A stretch of 64,000 nt of DNA from Nitrospirota bacterium. GTDB lineage: Bacteria > Nitrospirota > Thermodesulfovibrionia > Thermodesulfovibrionales > UBA6898. Of the stretch, positions 26,407 to 35,773 are shown in pieces. How positions within the stretch are numbered: position 1 is the stretch's first letter; every line of letters begins with the position of its first letter. The notes below the pieces were generated by a model, which ran no database searches, was not told the DNA's origin, and was given only the letters and a program-made list of their open reading frames with translations. Both the position numbers and the translations under genes were made by a program. Location: positions 110,672-174,671 of the forward strand of contig JAJZPM010000004.1 of assembly GCA_021811105.1 (NCBI GenBank), in the 5' to 3' direction.

Positions 26407-27360
26407 TTATTCATACGCCAGACGAAAAACGCTCACACCCCTATTACGGGTCTGTGTCACATAGATCTTGTCACCCTTGTCTATTGCGATTTCATCAGGC
26501 ACGATAAAATTGTCGGGGTTCACCCCCCTATGCCCGAACTCCGTAATAAATGTGTAATCCTTGTCAAAGACCATCACCACGCTCTTTAATTTGTCCACGA
26601 CCAGATAATTGCCGCGGTTGTCCTCGGCGACTCCGGAGACGATGCCGAATTTGCCGGGGATGCTGCCCGGCTGGCCGAACGAAGAGATCTTGCGGTCAGG
26701 CGTTAGTCTGAAGACCTTGAAGATTGCGGGGATGGTGAAGAGCATGTTGCCGTCGTTGTCTACATTGAAGCCGACCATGTCCATCTCGTTCCCTTTTTTC
26801 TTTTCTTCCTCGCTCAGTTCGAGCATCGGCTTGATGTTATAGCTTGCAAGGCAATTGCCGTTGCGGTCGACCACCGCTATCTGCATACTGCCGAGAGACG
26901 CCAGGTAAAAGTTCCCCTTGCGGTATACCATCCGGAACGGAATGAAGCCCTTTAGTTCATCCGGAAGTCCTTTGATCTCGATAGTCTGTTTCGGCTCTCC
27001 CCGGTAATTGCAGCGGACGATAGAATACTTTTGTTTATTATTCGTAAGAAGGAAGATGTTCGTCTTTTCGTCTATAGCGACGTCATAGATAATGCCGACG
27101 TCGATGTCGTCGCCGAATTCGTAGACCTCCATGCCGTTGCCGTTGAATACCTTGACGTTGTTTTGGAACAAGACGTAGGTTTCGGCATTCCAGTTGTCGA
27201 GGACCACCCTTGTCCAGCTGTATGGGACGAGCCCATAGAAATCAGAGAGGCTGTAGAGATATGAGGCCTTTATTTCGGCGTTTGCAGCAGGCGCAGACAC
27301 CGATGCCATAAGGAGTGCCGCCGGCAAGACCATCGTGATTTTCTGCAGGGTGCTTTTCAT
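26407..27360 (-). CDS. Secreted six-bladed NHL-like beta-propeller protein
   Basis: A 317-residue protein with signal peptide (KITMVLPAALLMASVSAPAANA). Blades are seen as IYDVAIDEKTNIFLLTN, RMVYRKGNFYLASLGSMQIAVVDRNG, GFNVDNDGNMLFTIP, GVAEDNRGNYLVVDKLKSVVMVFDKD and EIAIDKGDKIYVTQTRNRGVSVF. It is the first gene behind the sigma-54 promoter at 27381-27396 and lies upstream of the riboswitch and six-heme cytochrome, so the two genes probably form one unit in which only the second is riboswitch-gated. It resembles the NHL protein at 12460-13365 in role but not closely in sequence. Confidence 0.85.
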   Translation of the reverse strand: MKSTLQKITMVLPAALLMASVSAPAANAEIKASYLYSLSDFYGLVPYSWTRVVLDNWNAETYVLFQNNVKVFNGNGMEVYEFGDDIDVGIIYDVAIDEKTNIFLLTNNKQKYSIVRCNYRGEPKQTIEIKGLPDELKGFIPFRMVYRKGNFYLASLGSMQIAVVDRNGNCLASYNIKPMLELSEEEKKKGNEMDMVGFNVDNDGNMLFTIPAIFKVFRLTPDRKISSFGQPGSIPGKFGIVSGVAEDNRGNYLVVDKLKSVVMVFDKDYTFITEFGHRGVNPDNFIVPDEIAIDKGDKIYVTQTRNRGVSVFRLAYE

Positions 27361-27380
27361 GACGTTCCGTTAGAGAGGAG

Positions 27381-27396
27381 AGCAATCACCATGCCA
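27381..27396 (-). promoter_or_regulatory. Sigma-54 (-24/-12) promoter of the NHL-cytochrome unit
   Basis: The minus strand reads TGGCATGGTGATTGCT, matching the -24/-12 consensus (TGGCACG, four bases, TTGCW) at all but one position, with the correct 10-base interval between GG and GC. The predicted start site is about 10 bases before the ATG at 27360. Two NtrC-type activators are encoded in this window. Confidence 0.75.
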
Positions 27397-27540
27397 TGGC
27401 GGAGAAAAGAAAAAATTACTGGAACTACGGGGTGTTAGGAAACAGGGCGATATTCTCTATCCGGACCTTTCGGTGAAATCCCCGGTCGCTTCGGGATTAT
27501 TACCAGGTCCGCCGAGGTAATTTTTCGGTAGGGGAGGCGG

Positions 27541-30500
27541 TCAGTCAGAGTGACTGTCATCGCCTTTAATTTTTGCGGCGATGACCTGTTTAAAGAGAAG
27601 GGTTGTCGGCCCTGCTTCCGGGAAACTCCTGCCCGTGTCATGGGCTATGCGTGACTGACTTTGATAAGTTGTCCTAAGGGCCGTCATGACGTCCCGGGTG
27701 AACAGGTGCATCCTGTCTTCGAAGTCTTCTCCCGAAAAATACTTCTGGCCATAGATCACCTTCGCGTCATTGTCGACGAATACCACTGCCGCCCTTTCTT
27801 CGCTGACACCTGCGATCACGGCGGAAATCTCGACGGAGGTCTTCTTCCCCTGGGCATCGAGCAGCCCGAAAAAGGCCTTTTCGAACAAGAAGGGGTTCTT
27901 ACGGAGCTCCCTGAGATACGCCTTCCTGAGAAATCTCGCGGGCGCATACTCAGGATATTTGTTCTCCAGTTCGGCCATGAGAGACTGGAATTCCGACATG
28001 TTATACTTTCCGCCAAGGAATAGCGCATGCGCCCGGTCGTCGATCAGAGCGGCTCTGGCGTTCGTTTCCCATGTTTTTATCTGCGCCTGGCGGGAGGCAC
28101 CGGAGGCGGGAACGAGATAGGGAAGGACACTCTCCCTGTAACCGGCTATTGCATCAAGATTTCTTCCCATAACGTTTATCCCGGTCGAGGCCGGCGACGA
28201 GAATTCCAGGTATAGGTTATCGTCTGTATTGATCATGCCGCCTTTGCTGAACGCCTTCACGCCGTCCGTCCCCATGACAAAATAGCTGAGGAAGTCTGTT
28301 GCTGAAGCCATCCTGACCGGTGCGAGGTCTTTCGAAATCGCAGGGAAGCTGATCCGCTTCTCAAGCGCGGCCTCATCGATCGCAATCGGGGAGTTGCTGC
28401 CGATGAGTTCGACATCGAAATGGGTCAGCCAGGCCATCGTGTATTTGAAATGCAGGGAGAACGTCCTTAGGACCGACTTCAGATTGTCGACGCTCATCTC
28501 GTAGATCGGCAGCCACTGGCACATGATCCCGCCAGGCCTGAGATGCTCCGAAGCGAGCTTGAAGTACTCCGAGGTGTAGAGATATCCGGACCCCTGGGTC
28601 CAGGGATGGATCGGGTCGGCGGTGATCACGTCGTATTTGTTCTTTGTGGTCAGAAGGAAATTCCGTCCGTCGTTGAAGACGATATGCAGTTTAGGGTTAT
28701 CAAGTACATTGTGGTTATATTTTCCGAAGGTCCGGGCGGCGCCGAGGACCTTCGGCTCTATCTCTGCAAGGGTCAGGCTTTCGAGGTCCGGATGGACAGA
28801 GACAGCGCCGAGAGTCATGCCGGTGCCGAGGCCGACTACCAGCACTTTCCGGGGGTCTTTGTGAAGCAGCATAGGCAGATGGCCGAGGGCCAGCTGGACC
28901 TGCCGGTCCCCTAACGTAGTCGAGGCAACGACCTTCCCGTTGACCAGTAACGCCTGGTTACCGCCCTTTATTTTTATGACGCTTACAGTAGAGTTGACCC
29001 CTTCGAGATAGAAAAGTACATCGGTATTTTCGAGGGCGTCCCGTCTCTTTTCCGGCGTGTCGAAGGCATCCGGCTGGTTATTCCGGAAGATCGCAAAATA
29101 CTTCTCGTCCCATACCTTCAGCGCTTCCCGGTTAAGAGAGAGAAACGCGATGCAGGCAAGGGTAAGGCCTCCGATCAGGCCTACCGCTATCCTGCGGTTT
29201 TTCATACTGAACATTACGAGAAGCCCGAGTCCGATATTCAGAACGACCAACAGCTGGAGGGACCTTTCTATCCCCAGCAGATAGATAAGGACAAAGCCGC
29301 TCACCGCCGAACCGAGTATCGCGCCGATCGTATTATAGGCCAGCACATTGCCTACCGCCTGGCCGACCTTTTTTCTGTAATCTGCGGCAATGCTTCCGGC
29401 CAGCGGAAAGGCCAGGCCCATGAAGAACGCAGGAACAAGCATATAAGAAAAGGCGAGCGTCAGGTCCGCCCACTGCCGGGCTTCAAAGACATTCAGGCCG
29501 GTTGAGGAATAGAATGCATTCAGGGAAATGGCATGGACGGGCAGATCGCGGATATGGATCGTGACCAGAAGGGCCGCCGCGCCTATGATGCACTGCACCA
29601 GTCCGAATCCGAAAACCCGGCTGTTCTGTGTATTCTTGCCCGGGGGAAGCAGTCTGAGGAAGAAACCGTACATCTCGCTGCCGAGCGAGATTCCGGTCAG
29701 AAAGGCGATGAGCATAATGGTAAAGCCATACACGCTCGTGCCGACAGTCAGGGTGAGGACCCTGGTCCAGAGGACCTCGTACCCGAGGGCACAGAACCCG
29801 CTGACCCCGATACCGATCAGGACCAGCCTTTCCAGGAAGGAATTCCCCCGGCTGGCGGCCGCGGCCGGCATATCTTGCGAAAAATTCTCCCGTTCCTTAT
29901 CTGAGACTTCTCTCCCCCTCCCCTCGCGGTCGAGCATAGCAGACACAGGGTCCTGAAGAAAGACAGCGGCAATTCCGATTATGAAATTTATCGCTATAGC
30001 CGTGTGCAGGGTGATGCTGACGGAATAGAACCGCAACAGGTAAAAACCCGCGGCGGCGGCGCCGGCAACAGCGCCCAGGGTGTTAAGTCCATAGAGGAAG
30101 GAGAGATGGGCTGCCGTCTTCGATGCGCGATTCGAAACAAACCGGGTCAGTACAGGCAGGGTCCCTCCCATGAGCGTCGTCGGCACGATCAGGGCAAGGC
30201 AGGCAAAAAGAATTCGAATGACCGAAAGATAAAGCCGGTCCCCGTCTCTGCCCTGCGCAAGAAAAATGTACGCGGAAGGATAGAGTTTCATCAGCAGGAT
30301 GAAGGCGACTGCCGATGCCGCAATGCCGATTTCGAGGTATCCATACAACCGCAGCGGTTTCTTCGCGGTATCGACTTTTTTGCCTATGGTAAAACCTCCG
30401 AGTGCAAGCCCGCCCATGAAAACAGAAAGAACGGCCGTCACCGCCAGGTGGGTGCCGCCGAAGATAAGGCTAAGAGAACGTACCCATACGACCTCGTACA

Positions 30501-30564
30501 TGAGTGCAGCGGCACCGGAAAGAAAGAACATAAGATAGATCAAACCTAAAAAAAGCGACGGCAT
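27541..30564 (-). CDS. Large membrane protein fused to a spermidine-synthase-like domain
   Basis: A protein of about 1007 residues. The N-terminal half has at least ten membrane helices in two related blocks (GAAALMYEVVWVRSLSLIFGG and FCALGYEVLWTRVLTLTVG, each followed by AVxxAFMGGLALG-type helices), the transporter-like part of fused spermidine synthases. The C-terminal half has the SpeE-like fold (VLVVGLGTGMTLGAVSVHPD, NDGRNFLLTTKNKYDVITADPIHPW). The final 200 residues are an unassigned helical region. Proteins of this architecture are widespread, but polyamine synthesis by them is unproven. The ATG at 30564 follows CAGGGA and starts the first helix; the frame is open to 30666. Confidence 0.85.
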   Translation of the reverse strand: MPSLFLGLIYLMFFLSGAAALMYEVVWVRSLSLIFGGTHLAVTAVLSVFMGGLALGGFTIGKKVDTAKKPLRLYGYLEIGIAASAVAFILLMKLYPSAYIFLAQGRDGDRLYLSVIRILFACLALIVPTTLMGGTLPVLTRFVSNRASKTAAHLSFLYGLNTLGAVAGAAAAGFYLLRFYSVSITLHTAIAINFIIGIAAVFLQDPVSAMLDREGRGREVSDKERENFSQDMPAAAASRGNSFLERLVLIGIGVSGFCALGYEVLWTRVLTLTVGTSVYGFTIMLIAFLTGISLGSEMYGFFLRLLPPGKNTQNSRVFGFGLVQCIIGAAALLVTIHIRDLPVHAISLNAFYSSTGLNVFEARQWADLTLAFSYMLVPAFFMGLAFPLAGSIAADYRKKVGQAVGNVLAYNTIGAILGSAVSGFVLIYLLGIERSLQLLVVLNIGLGLLVMFSMKNRRIAVGLIGGLTLACIAFLSLNREALKVWDEKYFAIFRNNQPDAFDTPEKRRDALENTDVLFYLEGVNSTVSVIKIKGGNQALLVNGKVVASTTLGDRQVQLALGHLPMLLHKDPRKVLVVGLGTGMTLGAVSVHPDLESLTLAEIEPKVLGAARTFGKYNHNVLDNPKLHIVFNDGRNFLLTTKNKYDVITADPIHPWTQGSGYLYTSEYFKLASEHLRPGGIMCQWLPIYEMSVDNLKSVLRTFSLHFKYTMAWLTHFDVELIGSNSPIAIDEAALEKRISFPAISKDLAPVRMASATDFLSYFVMGTDGVKAFSKGGMINTDDNLYLEFSSPASTGINVMGRNLDAIAGYRESVLPYLVPASGASRQAQIKTWETNARAALIDDRAHALFLGGKYNMSEFQSLMAELENKYPEYAPARFLRKAYLRELRKNPFLFEKAFFGLLDAQGKKTSVEISAVIAGVSEERAAVVFVDNDAKVIYGQKYFSGEDFEDRMHLFTRDVMTALRTTYQSQSRIAHDTGRSFPEAGPTTLLFKQVIAAKIKGDDSHSD

Positions 30565-31058
30565 TTGTTGTCCCTGTTTTTTAGTATCAACATCTTCAAT
30601 TATTACAATTTTCTCCTCGAAAATGAAAATGCTGCGCCGATGTTCGTGGTCATCGGCCGACTGCACAGTCGGAACCCGGCAACCCGGGCGTATTGACCGG
30701 CAAGTGTAGGTATCACGAGAACTTTAGAACTAGCAATATTCGTTCCATCAGTAACAACAATCGTAATGCAATGTCTCCCGCGGCAGAATATCAAAATATT
30801 GTTTCTCCCGATGCTGCTATTGGCGAAATGACCATGATTATCCGAAAATATCACCAACCAACGGGAAGTGTGTCTCCGGCGGAGCCGGTCAGGAAATGCG
30901 TGAAAATAGTCATCGAGAATATGACATTTTATCATTTGGTAATCCCTGATAAGGTTTCCATGAATGAGCGGATTCTTGTGACTGGTAGCAAAAGCAATTC
31001 CCCGGCGCAGCTTCACTTTTTTGTGCGGCAAACATAATTCATATTATACTATACCGTT
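30565..31058 (+). other. Intergenic region without a convincing gene
   Basis: Overlapping ORFs of about 115-140 codons exist on both strands but have no ribosome binding site, no family resemblance and atypical composition. The region is less GC-rich than its neighbours. The only clear signal is the promoter-like sequence at 31021-31050. Confidence 0.6.
31021..31050 (+). promoter_or_regulatory. Putative sigma-70 promoter of the methyltransferase-glycosyltransferase pair
   Basis: TTGTGC at 31021-31026, 18-base spacer, TATACT at 31045-31050, followed 8 bases later by the GTG start at 31059. This predicts a leaderless message. Confidence 0.5.
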
Positions 31059-32108
31059 GTGGGCATCCTCTTTGGACAATGTGATCCTTCCTCCTCTGTC
31101 GAGGCCGACTCTTGCTCTCGCCCTATCTGCAGGATATGCGGCCGCGTGCTCACAAGGAAGCTCATCGCGGACGTCGGCAACTCCACCTGCAGCCATGACA
31201 TCTATTTCTGCGATTCCTGCAAGGTCGGCGTGATCGCTCCTTTTCCTTCGGAGGAAGCCCTGACGCGGCTTTATTCGGCGGGCAGTTACAGAATGGCCGC
31301 CGGCCGGCGCTTCAACGCTGCCGTCGAGTTCTTTATCCGGCTATCCCGCATGCTCCGGAAGCGGAGGATTGAGAAGTACGCCGTGCCGGGTGCCATCCTC
31401 GACATCGGCTGCGGTCGGGGGCTTTTCCTCGATGTAATGCAGAGGGGCGGCTGGAAGGTGACAGGATACGAGTACGACCCGGAAACCGCCGCCAACCTTT
31501 CCGCCTTGCAGGGCTTCCCCGTTCTGAGCGGCGATTTCGCTTTACTGGAACTCCCCGACGAAAGTTTTGATGTGATCACCTTGAGCCACGTCCTGGAACA
31601 TGTTCCCGATCCTTCCCTGATGATCGCCGAAAGCAGGAGACTGCTGAGAAAAGGCGGTCTTCTCGTCGTTGCGACGCCTAACATCCTTAGCCTTCAGGGC
31701 CGCATGGGGGGGCGTTCGTGGTTTCATCTCGACGTGCCTTACCACATTCACCACTTCTCGAGGGAAGGGCTTATTCGCCTTCTTGAAGGCAACGGGTTTG
31801 CGGTAAAGAAGGTGAGAGACCTTGATATGGAACACAACCCCTTCGGCTGGCTCCAAACTCTCCTGAATCTTTCAGGAGTCGAGCACAACCTCCTTTACAT
31901 CTCCCTGATGAACCCCACGCTCAGAGGAAGAGCGTTCTTCCGGAAGAAGAAAAAAGGACTCATTCTGAGTCTGGCCTTACTCCCCCTTTATGTTCCCCTC
32001 GCAATCATTCTTGCCCTCGTAGAATCGCTCTTACGGCTGGGCGGCACCGTTGAGGTCCATGCAACCAAACAGGACAGCGTGACTCACGACAAGGTAAATA
32101 TCCCATGA
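31059..32108 (+). CDS. Class I SAM-dependent methyltransferase with N-terminal zinc ribbon
   Basis: A 349-residue protein. An N-terminal zinc-ribbon-like segment ([17 protein letters not shown], then [11 protein letters not shown]) precedes a Methyltransf_11/23-type Rossmann domain with motif [15 protein letters not shown] (about residue 110), the acidic end of strand 2 in [11 protein letters not shown] and [16 protein letters not shown] hydrophobic C-terminal helix pair ([23 protein letters not shown]) suggests membrane association. The GTG start sits directly behind a promoter-like sequence. Its TGA overlaps the ATG of the glycosyltransferase, so the two are coupled. Such pairs usually act in lipid-linked or surface glycan synthesis; the substrate is unknown. 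Confidence 0.85.
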   Translation: MGILFGQCDPSSSVEADSCSRPICRICGRVLTRKLIADVGNSTCSHDIYFCDSCKVGVIAPFPSEEALTRLYSAGSYRMAAGRRFNAAVEFFIRLSRMLRKRRIEKYAVPGAILDIGCGRGLFLDVMQRGGWKVTGYEYDPETAANLSALQGFPVLSGDFALLELPDESFDVITLSHVLEHVPDPSLMIAESRRLLRKGGLLVVATPNILSLQGRMGGRSWFHLDVPYHIHHFSREGLIRLLEGNGFAVKKVRDLDMEHNPFGWLQTLLNLSGVEHNLLYISLMNPTLRGRAFFRKKKKGLILSLALLPLYVPLAIILALVESLLRLGGTVEVHATKQDSVTHDKVNIP

Positions 32109-32851
32109 TCAGCGGCAAGAAGATCATAGTAGTTATGCCTGCGTATAACGCGGAAAAGACCCTCCGGCAGACTTACGCGGAACTTCCCCATGAGTATGTA
32201 GACGAGGTGATCCTCGTGGATGACGCTTCGAGGGATCGAACGGCGGAGGTGGCGCGCGAACTGAACATCAACACCGTCATACACGCCAAGAACATGGGGT
32301 ACGGGGCGAACCAGAAGACCTGCTATCGCGCCGCCCTTGAAAAGGGCGCAGACATCGTGGTAATGGTCCATCCCGACTATCAGTACTCTCCGCGCCTTGT
32401 CACCGCCATGGCTTCGATGATCATCTCGGGCCATTATGACCTTGTGCTGGGATCAAGAATTCTCGGGGGACAGACGCTGAAAGGGGGCATGCCTACATAC
32501 AAGTATGTTGCAAACAGGGTATTGACCCTTTTCGAAAATATCTTCCTCGGCGTGAAGCTTTCGGAATACCACACCGGTTTTCGGGCATTCAGTCGGCAGG
32601 TCCTCGAGGCCTTGCCTCTAGAAGAGAACTCCGACGACTTTGTCTTCGACAACGAGATGCTGGCTCAGGCGGTCTACTTCGGCTTCAAGATAGGCGAAAT
32701 AAGCTGTCCGACAAGGTATTTTGGAGATGCCTCTTCAATCAACTTCAGGAGAAGCGTGAAATACGGTTTGGGTGTCATTATAACGTCCGTGAAATTCGCA
32801 CTTCAGAAGTTTGGGATAAGGGATTACGCGATATTTAGGGCTGGGAAGTGA
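32105..32851 (+). CDS. Family 2 glycosyltransferase, DPM1-like
   Basis: A 248-residue GT-A glycosyltransferase. It opens with [23 protein letters not shown], has the nucleotide-binding [18 protein letters not shown] motif and a metal-binding-like [12 protein letters not shown] segment, and ends without membrane helices, as in dolichol/polyprenyl-phosphate mannose or glucose synthases of the short type. It overlaps the methyltransferase gene by 4 bases. A possible product, a polyprenyl-linked sugar, would be the sort of donor used by the TMTC-like proteins of this window, but that link is inference. Confidence 0.85.
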   Translation: MISGKKIIVVMPAYNAEKTLRQTYAELPHEYVDEVILVDDASRDRTAEVARELNINTVIHAKNMGYGANQKTCYRAALEKGADIVVMVHPDYQYSPRLVTAMASMIISGHYDLVLGSRILGGQTLKGGMPTYKYVANRVLTLFENIFLGVKLSEYHTGFRAFSRQVLEALPLEENSDDFVFDNEMLAQAVYFGFKIGEISCPTRYFGDASSINFRRSVKYGLGVIITSVKFALQKFGIRDYAIFRAGK

Positions 32852-33015
32852 AGGCTCGAAAGGTGACATACGCCTGCAGAAACCCGCAGTCAATAAAGGG
32901 GTTTTCACTGTTTCTCCTCATCATTGCTCTTCCCCCCTTGGTGTGCCTCTGGGAGGGTCGTCTTCTCCAGCCTGCCATGTAAAAAGTCCTCCGCATTTCA
33001 AGTGCTTTTTGGCTA

Positions 33016-33669
33016 TTAGTAGGTATACCGTTCCAAACGCTCAAGCACCTCGATATGGAGACGCTCGGTCGGGATGATGCGGAACTCGACGGCAATGCCT
33101 CCCATCCCGGCCGGTTCGACGGCCGGGATGGCGGTGGCAGTGAAAAAGGTTGTATAGTCTTTCTCCAGCCTCGGCTCGGCAGTAAAGAGTGAGTTCAGTA
33201 TAAGGACAGCCCTGTCCTGCACCTCAAACCTCGCCTGCCGGTTGAGAATCATGTCTTTACTGAGAGGAAATCTCTCGGTGATCTGTATCAGGCTGATATT
33301 TTCTCTCATCTCGGGGTTGTCGAGGGCGGTGAGAAAGACGCGGCTGAGTTTCCTCAGCACCGGTGGCCCCGTCGGTCGCTCTTTCGAATGGGGGCGTTCA
33401 AAAATGAGAGATTCATCAACAGTAATTGTGCCCGCCCTGAACTTGATGCCCTTCATCTCTTTCGGGCTGAATTCTCGCGAAAGAAGGTCTTTTATGTCCT
33501 GGCTGAATTTCATCCGCGGTTCCGAGATGGCGAGGGCCGGCTCGAGGAACCGCTGGATCTTCACGGCCCGGTAATAAATCAACGCACTCAGCAGGAGCAG
33601 ACCGACGAGGGTCAGGCTGAAAAGTGGCCCGAGGGAAGGGAAGAATTTTGTATCGGCGTCAGATCTCAT
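33016..33669 (-). CDS. Single-pass membrane protein in a two-component/HEPN operon, function unknown
   Basis: A 217-residue protein with one N-terminal membrane helix (LGPLFSLTLVGLLLLSALIYYRAV) and a soluble, probably periplasmic, domain. The segment GTITVDESLIFERP, then PVLRKLSRVFLTAL and ISLIQITERF, has the strand-helix-strand rhythm of OmpA/MotB-like peptidoglycan-binding domains, but the conserved GHTD-type motif is absent (TERF stands where it would be). It overlaps the response regulator by 4 bases, so it is the third gene of that operon. Its family is not recognised. The gap from 32852 to 33015 holds nothing notable. Confidence 0.7.
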   Translation of the reverse strand: MRSDADTKFFPSLGPLFSLTLVGLLLLSALIYYRAVKIQRFLEPALAISEPRMKFSQDIKDLLSREFSPKEMKGIKFRAGTITVDESLIFERPHSKERPTGPPVLRKLSRVFLTALDNPEMRENISLIQITERFPLSKDMILNRQARFEVQDRAVLILNSLFTAEPRLEKDYTTFFTATAIPAVEPAGMGGIAVEFRIIPTERLHIEVLERLERYTY

Positions 33670-34559
33670 GTCTGGAGCGTCTCCGAGAGCAACTCCAAAT
33701 CCTTGGTCGCCTTGTCAAAGTCCTCCTCTGCAAGGGCCGCCGGTTCATGAATCGCCCTGTTGCGCAGTCGGGCAAGCCGGTTGAAAATCCCCTTCCGGTA
33801 CGGGCTGAAGCCGCGGTTCTCTTCCAGCATCCTGAGACAATCGGCGGGTGAGGGATACGAACAGCCGATGGATGCTGCAGTATACTCTTTGAGGCGGCTT
33901 TCGATATAATAACCCAGGAGTAGAGAGGCAACAATCGTCTCGCCTTTTTTGAAATATTCGAGGGCGGAGTCGACCGAAAGGCCACCTGCGAATATAGCGA
34001 TGTTTTCACCGGATTCGGTATCGCCCGGTATCAGACTTTGTATCTTCTGATAGATCTCTATGCACCTGTCGAGCATGCCTTTTTCGAGGTAGGATTCTGC
34101 GAGGAGAAAGAGCTCTCGCGCCTTCTCGGCGCCTTCCCGCTGAGAGACAGCAAAGGAGTAAGCACTCCGGAAGGCCTCTGTCTTGTCGTCCTTTTTGTCG
34201 AGCACGTCGAAGTGGCGGGACCACCGCTTGCCTTTCAGCACATTATCCTTGGTGAAGCGGAAAAGTTGCGCGGAAACTTCGCTCTTGTTCAGCTTGCCGC
34301 TTATGATAATGATGTTGAGTGTCGGCCAGGTTTCGAATATTTCAGGCAGGGCGTCGATGCCCTCGTTTATGCGGTCGAACTCTATGTCGAGAGTCATTAT
34401 GTCGAACATCTGAGCCATAAGGAGCTGTTTTGCCTTCTTCACGCTCTTCGCATCGGCAAAACGAATGTCCCGGTCCAGCGGCTCCAGGGCACGCTCGATC
34501 TCGAGCTTCAGGAGTTCCCGGTCTTCGGAATCATCATCGGCGATAAGTATCTTAACCAT
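33666..34559 (-). CDS. Response regulator with C-terminal HEPN-like domain
   Basis: A 297-residue protein. Residues 1-125 form a receiver domain (ADDDSED acidic cluster, phospho-acceptor Asp 58 in MTLDIEF, IIISGK, VLKGK). After a helical linker comes an all-helical domain (about 185-297) with RNRAIH at residues 266-271, the RNxxxH signature of HEPN domains, embedded in FNRLARLRNRAIHEP as is typical of that family. HEPN domains are often endoribonucleases or nucleotide-binding modules. The ATG at 34559 overlaps the kinase stop and follows GAAGAGG; a longer open frame to 34871 is antisense-like shadow. A phosphorylation-controlled HEPN output would be unusual. Confidence 0.8.
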   Translation of the reverse strand: MVKILIADDDSEDRELLKLEIERALEPLDRDIRFADAKSVKKAKQLLMAQMFDIMTLDIEFDRINEGIDALPEIFETWPTLNIIIISGKLNKSEVSAQLFRFTKDNVLKGKRWSRHFDVLDKKDDKTEAFRSAYSFAVSQREGAEKARELFLLAESYLEKGMLDRCIEIYQKIQSLIPGDTESGENIAIFAGGLSVDSALEYFKKGETIVASLLLGYYIESRLKEYTAASIGCSYPSPADCLRMLEENRGFSPYRKGIFNRLARLRNRAIHEPAALAEEDFDKATKDLELLSETLQT

Positions 34560-35592
34560 GGAACGCCTCTTCCACGAACGGCAGTTTAATGATGATCTCC
34601 GTACCGAACCCCGGGGCGGTGTAATCTGAGCCCACACGGATTTTGCCGGCATGAAGCCCGATGACGTATTTCGCGAAATAAAGGCCCTGTCCCCAACCCT
34701 TCCCGCTCTCTTTCCCGCGGTAAAAGCACCTGTCCGCCTCAATATCGTCCATGCCGATCCCCTCATCCCGGAACGAGAGTGACATGTACCGCCGCTGGTG
34801 GTCGGCGTCCACGGACCATCCGACAGTAATGAGGGCGCGTGGCTGTTCCGGTTTCTTGTACTTGATCGCATTGTCGATAATATTTTCGAAGACGGTTTTC
34901 AGGAGCGGCCCGGACGCCGTGATCATAGGCAGGATCGTCCCGCCCTCCAAGGTAAAGTCCGCGACGTCGGCGTGCTCTGCCGCCAGGGCAGTCAGCATTG
35001 CGCGGATGTCCACACTGGTGAAGTCGATCAGGCTGGCCTCCCGCTCGTCCGAGATCTTCTTAAAGATATCGATATCGGCAAAGAGCTTGTCCAGGTTCTC
35101 GTCGAGCCGGCTCCTTACATCCGGCGCGAGATCCTTCACCAATTCGAGGCGGCGTTTAATGCGTCCCAGATTGTTCTTGAATTCATGCCCGATCGTCGCT
35201 GAGATGTAGCGGATGAACTCGTTCCTCCGTGCAATCTCCTGATTCTTGAGAAGCAGAAGCGCGTTCTCGCGTGACCTTCGCTGCTTCTGCTGGTAGATAA
35301 AGGTCAGATGCACGCAGAAGACGGCAAAAATGCCGCTCATTGCTAAGAAGGCATAGTTCGCCGTTTTTCTGGAAGAGAAAAGCTGGCGCTGCAGCGACAC
35401 AAGGCGCTCTCCCGCGGTTGCGTCCTGATGTTCGGTTACCTTCCATGGCATCAGCACCGGTCTGAGCCCGTCAAAGGGCTGAACAAAGCGGTCGATATAG
35501 ACCATGCCGAGGATAGACCATGTAACGAGCATGGTCGCAAGCATGAGGAGGTAACGGATTATGCGGAAGTAGCTTGCCTTCGATAAGAACAT
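34552..35592 (-). CDS. Membrane histidine kinase of the HEPN-regulator operon
   Basis: A 346-residue kinase with two membrane helices (about 11-33 and 79-101) flanking a short 45-residue outer loop, then a HisKA-like helix with His 136 in IGHEFKNNLGRIKRRLE and a HATPase domain with FENIIDNAIKYKK, FRDEGIGMDD and GWGQGLYFAKYVIGLHAG. It lacks PAS, HAMP or a large sensory domain, so it may sense the membrane or a partner protein, for example the membrane protein at 33016-33669. It is the first gene of the three-gene operon. Confidence 0.88.
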   Translation of the reverse strand: MFLSKASYFRIIRYLLMLATMLVTWSILGMVYIDRFVQPFDGLRPVLMPWKVTEHQDATAGERLVSLQRQLFSSRKTANYAFLAMSGIFAVFCVHLTFIYQQKQRRSRENALLLLKNQEIARRNEFIRYISATIGHEFKNNLGRIKRRLELVKDLAPDVRSRLDENLDKLFADIDIFKKISDEREASLIDFTSVDIRAMLTALAAEHADVADFTLEGGTILPMITASGPLLKTVFENIIDNAIKYKKPEQPRALITVGWSVDADHQRRYMSLSFRDEGIGMDDIEADRCFYRGKESGKGWGQGLYFAKYVIGLHAGKIRVGSDYTAPGFGTEIIIKLPFVEEAFHG

Positions 35593-35723
35593 ATTTTAGT
35601 TTAACTCGTGGCTGGAAAATAATGCGACCTGCAACCGTGATACGTCGTCACCTAACAAAGCGCTCCCCCATTTTTGCGTACTTTCGCGTGTGGCTTAAGA
35701 AAATCCCTTGCCGCCCCTGAGTT

Positions 35724-35749
35724 GGCGGGATCCGGGACCTAATCCCGCC
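35724..35749. other. Hairpin in the region upstream of the HEPN operon
   Basis: Eight-base stem GGCGGGAT/ATCCCGCC with a 10-base loop, followed by the palindrome TTCGATGCATCGAA (about 35752-35766). The gap 35593-35929 holds these structures, the MITE-like element and no gene. Confidence 0.5.
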
Positions 35750-35773
35750 ACCTTCGATGCATCGAAAGATAGA

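Noticed and set aside
30603..31037. Overlapping ORFs of 142 and 114 codons on opposite strands
   Set aside because: No ribosome binding site, no family features and odd composition; treated as intergenic.
34560..34871. N-terminal extension of the receiver-HEPN regulator
   Set aside because: Low-complexity Arg/Ser-rich antisense-like sequence inside the kinase gene; the receiver domain starts at 34559.
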